From contig QMTU01000002.1 in NCBI GenBank assembly GCA_003663585.1, positions 1 to 25,717 of the forward strand: a stretch of 25,717 nucleotides of DNA. Direction: 5' to 3'. The notes under the pieces are model-generated. The model made no database searches and was not told where the DNA came from. It saw only the letters and a program-made list of their open reading frames with translations. Positions 7,220 through 15,812 of the stretch are shown here, one piece after another; position 1 is the first letter of the stretch, and the number at the start of each line of letters is the position of its first letter. The stretch is from Thermoplasmata archaeon. GTDB taxonomy: Archaea > Thermoplasmatota > B47-G6. Made by a program: the position numbers and the translations under genes.

Positions 7220-8358
7220 TTGTTACTCCTTGGCTTAGTTTTGGTTTCTTGCATTATTTCTTCAAAGCTCTTTTTGATGGGATATTGAGTGCCAAGGTAG
7301 ACGTTGTGTGTAGCATTAAAGTCGCAATTGCCATCCTTGTCCTGATAAACAACACAATATCCTAGTGTCATCGCCTTGTATCTTAGCTTACCCTGCTTCT
7401 CGTAGTCAAGCGGACAACATAAGCAGCCCTGTTCAACGCAGAGCTTATTTCTGCTAGGAACGAATGCCTGTTGATGTGTATGACCGATTACAACCGCATC
7501 AATATCTGTTCTTTCCATAAAGTACTCTTGAGCATTTACTGCAGTCTTTGCCTCTACGCGAGAGAAGCTCTGCGGGTGAACAAACATTGTTTTCCCGATT
7601 TTTGCGAACCATGCTTCTGGGCCACTTTCATAGTGAACATTCTTTAGATCTAGCTGTTTGATTATATTGCCCTCGTCGTCGTAAATTTCTCCTCGCACTA
7701 ATCGCCCCAAAATTTCCTTATTTACCATGAAACTTACGTCTTTGCTAACGTTGCTATGAAAATATCTATTGAGTCTGTATTCATGGTTTCCTCGGACGAC
7801 AACTACATGCTTAAATATCTTGGAGAATATACGTAGGTACTCCATTGCGATCTCGTACTCTCTGCGTAAGATAATAGATCGCTCTTTGGGCCACGTGCTA
7901 ACTGCATATAGATCTAGCATATCTCCGTTCACAACAAGAATATCGGCGTTGCTATGGGTCTGTATTGCCTCGTGAATTAGATCGTCCCGATCGAATGGAA
8001 TATGGAAGTCGGATAACGAAAGGATTTTTCTAGCAGGTTTTGTCTTAAGCAGGAGGCCGATTTTTCTGTGCTCATAGTCTTCTTTATACTCTTCCTTGAG
8101 ACTTATAATCTTTCTCCATGCCTCTGAGTATTCGTTGACGGATGCACTTCTAGTCTTTCTCGGTGGGTCGCTATAGAATACCCCTAAATTACATGCCTTT
8201 CTCTCTAATGCTTTGCGTGATCGTCTGAATCCAGCCTCCAGAAATGCCTGATGTACTTTGGTTAATGTCATTTTTGGCCTGAGCTTTTTAAGAAGCCTTA
8301 TTTCTTCCTCAGACCACTCTTTGGAATTAGCAGACTTTTTGCTATTCTTAGTACCCAT
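7216..8358 (-). CDS. Metallophosphoesterase with N-terminal DNA-binding-like domain
   Basis: 380 residues. The calcineurin-like phosphoesterase core shows its metal motifs in order: D117-F-H119, GDMLD (145-149), GNHE (190-193) and GHTH (292-295). Such enzymes use two metals to cleave phosphodiesters or phosphomonoesters; Mre11/SbcD are the DNA-processing members. Residues about 14-60 (beginning EWSEEEIRLLKKL, with a Trp and regularly spaced helices) resemble a Myb/SANT-like or homeodomain-like DNA-binding helical domain. This suggests a DNA substrate, though no SbcC-like partner is visible in the window. The ATG overlaps the TAA of the polymerase gene (TAATG). Family is firm, substrate unknown. 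Confidence 0.9.
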   Translation of the reverse strand: MGTKNSKKSANSKEWSEEEIRLLKKLRPKMTLTKVHQAFLEAGFRRSRKALERKACNLGVFYSDPPRKTRSASVNEYSEAWRKIISLKEEYKEDYEHRKIGLLLKTKPARKILSLSDFHIPFDRDDLIHEAIQTHSNADILVVNGDMLDLYAVSTWPKERSIILRREYEIAMEYLRIFSKIFKHVVVVRGNHEYRLNRYFHSNVSKDVSFMVNKEILGRLVRGEIYDDEGNIIKQLDLKNVHYESGPEAWFAKIGKTMFVHPQSFSRVEAKTAVNAQEYFMERTDIDAVVIGHTHQQAFVPSRNKLCVEQGCLCCPLDYEKQGKLRYKAMTLGYCVVYQDKDGNCDFNATHNVYLGTQYPIKKSFEEIMQETKTKPRSNK

Positions 8359-11300
8359 TAATCCTCCTCTCGGCTAAACATCTCCTTCACCCTAATGCCG
8401 TTATGCTTGAGAAGCAGAAGACCTCTTTCTGAGAGTGAAGGTGTTTTAGTAAGTATAAACGAATTGTCACCGATTTGCAAGAATACTTGCGTTTGAATCA
8501 TTCCTTTATATGAATCAGTAACTTTCTCAACGAGTTGTGCTTTCTGCAGGGATGATTCATTCAAGTATATTTTTGCGCCGGTTACCGTTCTTTTCATTTC
8601 CTGCCTCTTTGTATACTTACTAGCCTTTGGTTTAAGTTTTCTGACATCAGATACTATAAGTCTTTTACTCATTCCCTGTTCGCCCTCTACCCTGGCGGTG
8701 ACAGATACAACGGCATCCTCTACTATGCTGTTGTAAATAGTACTATAGACTCGCGGGAAGACGACTGCCTCTGCGGTGCCATGTAAGTCTTCTAGCGTTA
8801 ATACGGCCATCTGTTGACCTTTTCTTGTTATAAACCTTTTTACTGCTGCCAAAACGCCTATAATAACAACATGCTCGCCATTTACATGATCCTGTAAGCT
8901 TCCACAGTGTGCAGTGGTTTCTCGGAGTATTTCCATCTCATACGCATAGAGTGGATGGCTAGTAACATAAAACCCAAGCATTTCCTTCTCTAGACGCATA
9001 AGCTCTTCTATGTTAAGCTCCTGAACATCCGGTATTTCAACCGGTTGCGGCGGGAGCGGTTTTTGCGGTTTCTTCAACGATGGCTTTAGACGTTCACCTC
9101 TTTTACGTTGCTCGTTTCTAAAATCCTCTCTTTCTAAATATCTAGTTAGACGTTTATTGTATGTTTCCATTTTCTTCTTATATCGTTCCATGTCTCTGGT
9201 ACGCAATAGTAGTTTATCTAGCACATCTAGCACCGCAGATCTCGGAATTTCAAGAGAGTCGAACGCTCCTGCTTTTGCAAGTGCTTCTATGGTACGCTTC
9301 GTAATGCCAGCGGACCTGGTTCTGTCATAGAAATTCACTAGGTCGGTGAACGGTTTATTTTTTCTAACCTTCAAAATCTTTTTGCAAACCTTATCACCAA
9401 CGTCCTTGATTGCCGATAGACCAAACCGAATAACACCATCCGCTATTGTAAAGCCGCTACCAGATTGATTAATATCAGGAGGAAGCACCTGAATATCATA
9501 CCTTCTGCAATTGCTGAGATATTCCGCCAGCTTATCCCTATTGTCTACATGAAGCGATAATAGGGCACAGTAAAATTCAACTGGAAAATGGGTCTTTAGG
9601 AAAGCAGTCTGATAAGTAATATACGAATATGCTACACTATGAGACAGGTTAAATCCATAATCGGCAAATACCTTAATTTGTTCCCAAATTGTTCTTGCCT
9701 TGCTTGATGGTATTCCTTTCTTTTCCATTCCCGAAATAAGCCTTTTCTCCTCTTTTGCCATATCTTCCGGCTTCTTCTTTCCTATTGCCTTTCTTAGGTT
9801 GTCTGCTTCTTCGAGCGTATAGCCGGCAAGGTCGGTAGCGATACGCATTGCCTGTTCTTGATAGATTAAGAGGCCATAGGTATCTTTGAGAATTGGCTCT
9901 AGTTCTGGAATGAGATATGTTACTGGTTTCTTTTGGTTTACCCGATCGACATACTCGTCTGTTACACCGCTATCCAGTGGACCAGGGCGATACATGGCCG
10001 AGATAGCTGAGAGCTCCGAGATAGATCGCGGTTTTAGGCGCATACATAACTCGCGAATTCCGCCACCCGTATCTAACTGAAAGAGGCCACTCGTTTCTCC
10101 TTGACAAATCAGGTCGAACGTCTTTTCGTCATCAATGGGAATCTGTGTAATATCGAATATTTTGCCTGTGATTTGGGTAATAAGCTCAACTGTTGAGCTT
10201 ATTACAGTAAGTGCCGTTATGCCTAGCATATCCATCTTTACTAAACCGATTCTTTCTAGATCCTTCATGTCCCACTGTGTTACAATCTCTTTATTCCTGC
10301 CATAGCACACTGGAGCTACTTCCATAAGTGGAACAGGTGAAATCACTACCCCGCCAGCATGAATGCCTCTTTGCTTAATGATACCCTCGGACTTTCTTGC
10401 CGCAGAAATAATGTTATTGAATCTATTACTTAATAGCTGCGGAGAGAATTTAATTGCCTCTTCCCAGGTTGGCTCACGTCCCCGGATATTAGGAGGAATA
10501 AGCTTTGATGCTTCTTCCCCTAGACTATATGGCTCGCCCTGTGCTCTGGCAAAATCTCTACATGCTCCACGTGGCTTAAAGAATGCAAATGTAGATATCT
10601 GTGCTACCTTGTCAGCTCCGTATCTGCGTGCTAGATAGTCGATTACTTCACTGCGTCTGTTCATGCAGAAGTCACAGTCTATATCTGGCAGGCTGCGTCT
10701 TCCTTTATTTAAGAATCTTTGAAACAGCAGTCCGTATTTTAGGGGATCTATTTCTGTAATTCCAAGGCAATATGATACCAGGCTTCCAGCAGCACTACCC
10801 CTGCCTGGGCCTACTGCTATGTTTGATTTCTTGGCCCAGTTACAATAGTCGCTTACAACTAGAAAATAGCTGGGAAATCCCATTTCCTTAATGGTTTGAA
10901 GCTCGTACTTTAGGCGTTCTTTATGTTCTTCGCTAGATGCAAGGCCGCGCTCCTTAAGTCCTTCCCAGGCTTTTTCTTCGAATATCTTATAGTCTTCCTC
11001 TTTCTTGTCGGTAAAGACAGGAAATACGTGTTCTTTGTTGTCAAACGGATCTTCGGTTGAAAGCTGCTTGCAACGTTCTGTTATTTCCATGGAGGTTTCT
11101 AGTGCCTCGGGCCAATCATGCCAAAGAGAGCGCATCTCCTGCTCTGATTTAATATAAATATTATCAAATGGCCCCATGCGATTGTCGTCTTTGATTGTCT
11201 TTCCTGTAGACAGACAGATGATCTGATCATGGAAATCCATGTCTCCGGCTTTAGCATAATGAGCATCACAGGTGGCGACAGCCTTTACATTGAATTTATT

Positions 11301-11897
11301 ACATAGTCGTCTCTGAAGCTTCACAACTTCTTCTTGTTCCTCTATAATACGTTGTACCTCAATGTAGAACCTATCTCCAAATATATCTGTCATGGTATTA
11401 AGCTCATCTACTGCCAGCTGAAGAAAGTCATTGTCACCAGAAGTAGCATACTGAAGCAAAATCCACTGGATTTTGCCCTTAATGCATCCACTTAGACATA
11501 TAAGTCCGTCGTTATATTGACGTAATAGTTCTGCGTCTACACGAGGCTTATGATAGAAGCCCTCTGTGTATGCCAGGGAGCTTAGCCTATAGAGATTATG
11601 TAGTCCAGTGGTATTTTGGGCTAGTAGGGTAAGGTGAAAAGCGGGCGGGATTCCCTCGATGGGCTCCTTGTAAAGACGTGATCCGGGAGCCAAATATGCC
11701 TCTATTCCAATAATCGGCATTACTTCATGTTTTTTGCATGAATCCCAGAACTTAATTATCCCACCAAGTGTACCGTGGTCTGTTAGGGCAATCGCCGGCT
11801 GATCAAGCTCTTTTGCTCGGCTGGCAATAGTGTCGGTTGTCATTGCCCCATCGAGCAATGAGTACATACTATGTACGTGCAGGTTTACAAATGTCAT
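8358..11897 (-). CDS. dnaE: DNA polymerase III alpha subunit (DnaE-type replicative polymerase)
   Basis: 1179 residues, full length for DnaE. The order is: PHP domain (residues 1 to about 280), palm with GPGRGSAAGSL (363-373) and the catalytic PDIDCDF (404-410, D405 and D407), fingers, helix-hairpin-helix region (near FIKR-like KNKPFTDLVNFYDR), a Lys/Pro-rich insertion near residue 960, and an OB fold (GVLAAVKRFITRKGQQMAVL). No separate 3'-5' exonuclease domain is inserted, so it is DnaE rather than PolC. The PHP metal ligands look complete (H7, H9, D16, H41, E66, H88, C138, D211, H213), so the domain may carry its own proofreading activity (inference). No clamp or clamp loader gene is in the window. 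Confidence 0.97.
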   Translation of the reverse strand: MTFVNLHVHSMYSLLDGAMTTDTIASRAKELDQPAIALTDHGTLGGIIKFWDSCKKHEVMPIIGIEAYLAPGSRLYKEPIEGIPPAFHLTLLAQNTTGLHNLYRLSSLAYTEGFYHKPRVDAELLRQYNDGLICLSGCIKGKIQWILLQYATSGDNDFLQLAVDELNTMTDIFGDRFYIEVQRIIEEQEEVVKLQRRLCNKFNVKAVATCDAHYAKAGDMDFHDQIICLSTGKTIKDDNRMGPFDNIYIKSEQEMRSLWHDWPEALETSMEITERCKQLSTEDPFDNKEHVFPVFTDKKEEDYKIFEEKAWEGLKERGLASSEEHKERLKYELQTIKEMGFPSYFLVVSDYCNWAKKSNIAVGPGRGSAAGSLVSYCLGITEIDPLKYGLLFQRFLNKGRRSLPDIDCDFCMNRRSEVIDYLARRYGADKVAQISTFAFFKPRGACRDFARAQGEPYSLGEEASKLIPPNIRGREPTWEEAIKFSPQLLSNRFNNIISAARKSEGIIKQRGIHAGGVVISPVPLMEVAPVCYGRNKEIVTQWDMKDLERIGLVKMDMLGITALTVISSTVELITQITGKIFDITQIPIDDEKTFDLICQGETSGLFQLDTGGGIRELCMRLKPRSISELSAISAMYRPGPLDSGVTDEYVDRVNQKKPVTYLIPELEPILKDTYGLLIYQEQAMRIATDLAGYTLEEADNLRKAIGKKKPEDMAKEEKRLISGMEKKGIPSSKARTIWEQIKVFADYGFNLSHSVAYSYITYQTAFLKTHFPVEFYCALLSLHVDNRDKLAEYLSNCRRYDIQVLPPDINQSGSGFTIADGVIRFGLSAIKDVGDKVCKKILKVRKNKPFTDLVNFYDRTRSAGITKRTIEALAKAGAFDSLEIPRSAVLDVLDKLLLRTRDMERYKKKMETYNKRLTRYLEREDFRNEQRKRGERLKPSLKKPQKPLPPQPVEIPDVQELNIEELMRLEKEMLGFYVTSHPLYAYEMEILRETTAHCGSLQDHVNGEHVVIIGVLAAVKRFITRKGQQMAVLTLEDLHGTAEAVVFPRVYSTIYNSIVEDAVVSVTARVEGEQGMSKRLIVSDVRKLKPKASKYTKRQEMKRTVTGAKIYLNESSLQKAQLVEKVTDSYKGMIQTQVFLQIGDNSFILTKTPSLSERGLLLLKHNGIRVKEMFSREED
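10177..10205. repeat. Perfect 29-bp inverted repeat inside dnaE
   Basis: Two 14-base arms, GTAATAAGCTCAAC and GTTGAGCTTATTAC, flank a single central T. The repeat is inside the coding sequence for a stretch reading TVISSTVELIT and is far longer than chance predicts in a window this size. It could be a symmetric protein-binding site or a cruciform/hairpin-forming element. I saw no second copy in the window. Confidence 0.9.
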
Positions 11898-11926
11898 TAT
11901 TTTCCTGATAATTCCTTCCTGTTTTG

Positions 11927-12430
11927 TTATCTCAGCTTGAACGGTGGGACTGCAAGGTTTATCCTACTACCTAGCTTGCTTTCCGTTAGCCGGGCAGCAC
12001 GCCATACATTCCCATTCTCCACGTCATCGTAAGATACAACCATGTATCCACCACCGCTAGTGCCGGGACGACTCGATACGATGCCCCAAGTAAGAGTGAA
12101 AACATAATATGGCCTGAACTTCTTGATAAACGATTGCACTACCGCAGCAACATGGTCTAGGTTAAACCCTTCGTCTCCTCGGAGAACAACATTATCCTGG
12201 TAGACATCTATCTGGAAATTTGGAAAGTTGTCTAGATCCTCAAGAGACTCAAGGCCATCATAACAAGACAAAGAGATTCCATAGCCTTCCAATATGTCGG
12301 TTATCTCTATATCGTCATCATAGTTGTCCCACTCAATATGTCGTATAGATGGAAGATTAAAGAACCACTCTTTCTCCTCCTGAGTGAGGTGCGAGATGGT
12401 CTCACAAAACTGCATATGTTCGTTAGACAT
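11927..12430 (-). CDS. Hypothetical acidic protein
   Basis: 167 residues, acidic in the first two thirds (many Asp/Glu, as in EWDNYDDDIEITDIL). The C-terminal part is beta-like, with a glycine-rich turn (SSRPGTSGGGYMVVSYDD). There are no membrane segments or catalytic motifs I recognise. A good GGAGGAATATTT site precedes the ATG. It lies 29 bases upstream of dnaE and downstream of the GP88-like gene. Function is unknown; the gene itself is well supported by context. Confidence 0.75.
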   Translation of the reverse strand: MSNEHMQFCETISHLTQEEKEWFFNLPSIRHIEWDNYDDDIEITDILEGYGISLSCYDGLESLEDLDNFPNFQIDVYQDNVVLRGDEGFNLDHVAAVVQSFIKKFRPYYVFTLTWGIVSSRPGTSGGGYMVVSYDDVENGNVWRAARLTESKLGSRINLAVPPFKLR

Positions 12431-12445
12431 AAATATTCCTCCACG

Positions 12446-13060
12446 TTAGTGTTTCTTTAACCATACATGTACCTGCTTATTATTAAAACAGCCGCGAGTA
12501 CATGACCCACAGCTGCCTTTGGTCTTCTCCCATGTTTTTGGACACTTATAGTATGCATCTATTGGATGCTCTTCGTCGTTCCCAAAAAACATGGTAGACC
12601 ATCCACTCTTAGCTAAATCATCTAGTTCCTCTTTGGTATTAGAAGGATCGATACTTGCCATAATATGGAGATTTGGAATATCAAATAGCTTCTCGATCCT
12701 GGCTTTCATTTTCGCGTTGCGCCAGGCGCGGGTGGGGGCCCAGAATTTAGTGCTTGGATTTGCCTTTGCCCATAACGCAACGCGTTCAATATCCTGATAA
12801 TCCTTGAATGGATCGCCAACTTTACATAACCTAATTCTTTCTGCATCCTGAAATACTGCTGGTTCAACGCTTTGCCATGCTAGCTCCGCTCGCTGTAGGT
12901 ATCCTCGCATTTGCGGATATATCATAAACTTATTATAGTAGCATTTGCTTCTGCAGAATTTGGTACTCCATTTGCAAGAACTCTTACCTCGATCGAGGTA
13001 GTGTAGACCTAACTCCTTGCTAAACCGTAGAATTTTCCTGCTTTTGACTTCTGGTGTCAT
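12446..13060 (-). CDS. GP88-like phage protein
   Basis: 204 residues. N-terminal cysteines in a C29-x6-C36-x3-C40-Y arrangement (SCKWSTKFCRSKCYY) and a C-terminal CP...CGSCTRGC cluster resemble the phage GP88 family (typically TCPgxxxCkxxCY near the start and a closing Cys cluster) and distantly the radical-SAM-like Gp37/Gp68 phage proteins. The biochemical role of these proteins is not established. The middle contains an alpha/beta repeat-like region with a LHIMASIDPSN strand, consistent with a TIM-barrel-like fold. Its ATG overlaps the stop of the dCMP deaminase gene, so it may act in the same pathway or merely share regulation. Confidence 0.65.
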   Translation of the reverse strand: MTPEVKSRKILRFSKELGLHYLDRGKSSCKWSTKFCRSKCYYNKFMIYPQMRGYLQRAELAWQSVEPAVFQDAERIRLCKVGDPFKDYQDIERVALWAKANPSTKFWAPTRAWRNAKMKARIEKLFDIPNLHIMASIDPSNTKEELDDLAKSGWSTMFFGNDEEHPIDAYYKCPKTWEKTKGSCGSCTRGCFNNKQVHVWLKKH

Positions 13061-13527
13061 TTGGTGAACCTCCTATATGTAATACTTGATTCCTTCACCA
13101 TGTAGTCCACCATATCATCGGCATAATCCTCTTTATACACTACCTCTTTCAGTCCAGCATTAATAATCATTTTCGTACAGATAATACATGGCTTGAAGTT
13201 ACAATATAACACACCACCTTTTATTTTTATTCCATGTCTAGCAGCCTGGATAATACAATTTTGTTCAGCATGTAGCCCGCGACAGAGTTCATGTCTTGTT
13301 CCAGAGCGAATATTTAATAACATCCTGATGCAAACTCTATGCTCATCGTCTGTTTGATCTGGATACTTGCAGTGAGCTACTTTGCGCGGCGCACCATTAT
13401 ATCCAGTAGCAACTATTTGATCGTCCAGAACGATGATCGCTCCTACCTTACGACGCAGGCATGTACTTCTAGTTGCTGCGAGATCGGCCATCTGCATGAA
13501 GTATTCATCTTTAGTTGGTCTAGTCAT
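13057..13527 (-). CDS. dCMP deaminase
   Basis: 156 residues. It converts dCMP to dUMP, the substrate of the ThyX encoded immediately upstream. The zinc site is clear: H86-A-E88 in GLHAEQN, with E88 as the catalytic acid, and C114-x2-C117 in KPCIICTK. The N-terminal segment TRSTCLRRKVGAII and the TGYNGAP loop are typical of deoxycytidylate deaminases (ComEB/T4 cd family), as is the extra Cys/His set around residues 53-82. The start overlaps the ThyX gene end by eight bases, and the stop overlaps the GP88-like gene. The pair forms the dTMP supply route for phage DNA. Confidence 0.95.
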   Translation of the reverse strand: MTRPTKDEYFMQMADLAATRSTCLRRKVGAIIVLDDQIVATGYNGAPRKVAHCKYPDQTDDEHRVCIRMLLNIRSGTRHELCRGLHAEQNCIIQAARHGIKIKGGVLYCNFKPCIICTKMIINAGLKEVVYKEDYADDMVDYMVKESSITYRRFTK

Positions 13528-14155
13528 ATTTCTTCTCTAGTAGGTCTTCAAAAAATACAGGTAAGTAATGGCTTAATTCATACAGGACGGCCTTCATGAG
13601 ACTGCGAATTTCCCATTGTGCGTGTGGATTGAGGGCTCTTTGCTTAATTACATGTCTCCATTCTCTTAGGTTAGCTGTCATAACTAACTCTGTCTTACTG
13701 GCCTGAGGCAGAACAAATCTGGCATCTTCTGGCCGCATACCACTATTTCGTAGTGAGATATATTTCTTATAGCATTCTTCCATAAAACTCATATATTCCT
13801 TCAGCTTAGCCTGGTCGTCTAGAATTAACGGAGGAACGACGACCTGGAATCCTTTCTTTCCATAATCAACATATCTCATGGACTCTTGAGAGAAAGCACA
13901 CAGTCTGTGCCTAACAATCTGATGACTGGCTGCCCGACTACAGATAAATCTATATGAGACATTGCAATGCTCTATGACGCTCTCGTGTCCACGCTTGATA
14001 ACCCCTCTAATAAGTCGTGTTGCAGAGCCTTCAGAAATACGATCTTCTGACTTATAGCATGTGCGTGTAGCCACTTCTACTTGGCCAGGATAAGTTAACA
14101 ACTGGGCTACCGGTGTCAGAAGGATAGCTTTCGGTGCTACTACAGTTATAGTCAT
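13520..14155 (-). CDS. thyX: Flavin-dependent thymidylate synthase ThyX
   Basis: 211 residues. It methylates dUMP to dTMP using methylenetetrahydrofolate and reduced FAD. The ThyX motif (RHRxxSxNxxSxR) appears at 82-94 as RHRLCAFSQESMR: the RHR, final Ser and Arg are present, while the first Ser and the Asn positions are Ala and Ser, a form seen in other family members. The HESVIEH motif at 57-63 is also typical. Length fits the family. The ATG lies just after the methyltransferase gene stop. Together with the adjacent dCMP deaminase this gives a folate-saving dTMP pathway independent of host ThyA. Confidence 0.95.
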   Translation of the reverse strand: MTITVVAPKAILLTPVAQLLTYPGQVEVATRTCYKSEDRISEGSATRLIRGVIKRGHESVIEHCNVSYRFICSRAASHQIVRHRLCAFSQESMRYVDYGKKGFQVVVPPLILDDQAKLKEYMSFMEECYKKYISLRNSGMRPEDARFVLPQASKTELVMTANLREWRHVIKQRALNPHAQWEIRSLMKAVLYELSHYLPVFFEDLLEKKYD

Positions 14156-14158
14156 TTT

Positions 14159-14623
14159 TTACACACTCCTCTGATAAGGGGGCCTATATACAACAACCAT
14201 AGATGGAAATGGGGCTGCAGATGGTATTGGGGTGCCGTCGGGAAACCTGAATTTTAGTCTTCCACGCAAAAATCTTACCTCTGCTCGCCCATATACCCAG
14301 TCATGAAACCATCTAGTATCAGTCCTGGCAGGAAGCAACATAACCACGGTACATCCTTTTTGGCTCTCCTTCCATGCCTTTTCACACCACTTTTTAACTC
14401 CTCTGCCATACGGCGGATTAATAAAAATGCTATTAAATGTATGCCAGGGATTCTTGTCACTTAGGGCGTCCTCTTCCTTGTCTATAAAGCAAGCACATAA
14501 TGCATTTTCCTCGGTAGCAGCGGCATCAAGTTCGAAGCTAAACTCCATGTCTAGTTGATGAAAAAGCTCCAGCGGCGTTCGCCACTCCGAGCTATCGCTA
14601 CTAAATAATGCTTCATTAATCAT
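14159..14623 (-). CDS. Phage DNA N6-adenine methyltransferase
   Basis: 154 residues, matching the small phage Dam-type family. The SSEWRTPLELF start is typical, followed by a SAM-binding segment around ELDAAA (31-36) and the catalytic NPPYGRG (69-75). Such enzymes methylate the N6 position of adenine in phage DNA, usually to protect against host restriction or to mark DNA. No target-recognition domain is evident, so the site is not predictable. No cognate restriction gene is present, so it is a solitary enzyme. The ATG follows GGAGGAATA, and the coding region starts nine bases after the end of the upstream IMPDH-like gene. Confidence 0.93.
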   Translation of the reverse strand: MINEALFSSDSSEWRTPLELFHQLDMEFSFELDAAATEENALCACFIDKEEDALSDKNPWHTFNSIFINPPYGRGVKKWCEKAWKESQKGCTVVMLLPARTDTRWFHDWVYGRAEVRFLRGRLKFRFPDGTPIPSAAPFPSMVVVYRPPYQRSV

Positions 14624-14631
14624 TATTCCTC

Positions 14632-15621
14632 CTATACTCTAAAGCGTATATGTGGCTGGTTTTCTATGACGGAGTTGACGCTCACAAGTTGTAACTCTGC
14701 TTTTTCTCTAAGCTCCTCTAGCGTAGAGACACCCACCATGGCCATTCCCTGTCTGACTCCTGCTAGCAAGTCGCGGGCAACCCCGGCAGCACTCCCAGCA
14801 TATGGAACTACATGAGAAATACCTTCTGGTACATTTCCGTCCGAGACCTTGCCGGCCTCTCTAGAGGCCATGCCATAGTACATAACCTTCTTATTAAACT
14901 TATCTCCGGCGGTTTCGTCTGTTCCTGCAAAGAGAGATCCTATCATGACGAACGTTGCTCCAGCGACAAGAGCCTTTACGATGTCTCCACTATTACGGAT
15001 ACCGCCATCGGCAATTACTGGCCCTTCGGCGGCGCATTCTATCAGGGCACTTACTTGCGGCACTCCACAGCCAGTAACAAGCCTTGTAGTGCATACGGCA
15101 CCTGGACCTATTCCAACCTTTACAACATCAGCACCCGCATCAAAAAGTCTCTTAGCTGCATCTCCTGTGGCTACATTGCCAACAACCAGCTTTTTATCAG
15201 GAAAGGTTGCTTTAAGCCATTTGATTTCTTGAATGGCATATTTATTGTCTGCATGGGCTAGTTCCAAGAAAAACACATCGATATGCTCTGCTAACTTTTC
15301 TGTTCTTTCTCTCTCTTTGACGCCAATGCTTGCAGCCTCGGGGGTAGTCGTAGATGTATATGTTATATGGAAAACTTCTTGATCTATAGTACGTTGGAAT
15401 CTGTGAGACGGAACCATGATACCCAGTTCATCTAGTGCATATGCCATTTCAACCGTAGCCAAGGTCTTCATATTGGCAACGATAATTGGCGCTAACGGCT
15501 TTTCGTGTAATGGACTATTAGTAACCATGAAATTAGCATCTTGTCGACTAGATAGCTCTGAGTATCCGGGCCTTACAAGTACATCGTCGTATGTAAGTCC
15601 AACAGACTCATGTATTTTCAT
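14632..15621 (-). CDS. IMP dehydrogenase/GMP reductase-family enzyme, GMP-reductase-like
   Basis: 329 residues, a TIM-barrel enzyme without CBS domains, the length of GMP reductase (GuaC). The catalytic loop GIGPGAVCTTR (171-180) contains the active Cys C177. The phosphate-binding ADGGIRNSGD (204-213) and YYGMASREAG (248-257) segments are in place. GMP reductase turns GMP to IMP with NADPH, whereas IMP dehydrogenase does the opposite branch. Length and missing CBS favour reductase, but the sequence mixes features of both (LELAHAD where GuaC usually has DVANG), so direction is uncertain. The ATG overlaps the previous TAA as TAATG. It fits the purine-handling genes at 17628-18703. Confidence 0.9.
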   Translation of the reverse strand: MKIHESVGLTYDDVLVRPGYSELSSRQDANFMVTNSPLHEKPLAPIIVANMKTLATVEMAYALDELGIMVPSHRFQRTIDQEVFHITYTSTTTPEAASIGVKERERTEKLAEHIDVFFLELAHADNKYAIQEIKWLKATFPDKKLVVGNVATGDAAKRLFDAGADVVKVGIGPGAVCTTRLVTGCGVPQVSALIECAAEGPVIADGGIRNSGDIVKALVAGATFVMIGSLFAGTDETAGDKFNKKVMYYGMASREAGKVSDGNVPEGISHVVPYAGSAAGVARDLLAGVRQGMAMVGVSTLEELREKAELQLVSVNSVIENQPHIRFRV

Positions 15622-15812
15622 TACAGTTTTTCTCCCTCATTGATAGACTTAAATAGTACCCGTTCTCCGTACTTAAGGTTGCATATTGATTTGTTATCTT
15701 TGCTATCTCCGTCAAATTTACATTTAATTAGCCCATCCTCATAATCATCACTATTAATATTAGAGTACTGGCAGTTTTTACACAACGGGAGTAAGTGTTC
15801 ATAAATATTCAT
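15621..15812 (-). CDS. Small Cys-containing hypothetical protein
   Basis: 63 residues with four cysteines (C11-x2-C14, then two single Cys at about 31 and 44), a pattern that could hold one metal. No known family recognised. The ATG overlaps the last 14 bases of the uracil-DNA glycosylase gene, and the stop overlaps the start of the IMPDH-like gene, so it is fully embedded in the operon. The nearest GGAG is rather far (about 13 bases), suggesting that it is translated by coupling. Confidence 0.65.
   Translation of the reverse strand: MNIYEHLLPLCKNCQYSNINSDDYEDGLIKCKFDGDSKDNKSICNLKYGERVLFKSINEGEKL

Noticed and set aside
12985..13000. 16-bp perfect palindrome TACCTCGATCGAGGTA in the GP88-like gene
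   Set aside because: A palindrome of eight-base arms is expected about once per two or three windows of this size, and no second copy was seen.
14872..14887. Inverted repeat GGCCTCT / AGAGGCC within the IMPDH-like gene
   Set aside because: Seven-base arms are common by chance and no T run or regulatory context is present.
14812..15261. 149-residue plus-strand frame opposite the IMPDH-like gene
   Set aside because: It is antisense to a clear enzyme, has no ribosome binding site and no recognisable family.
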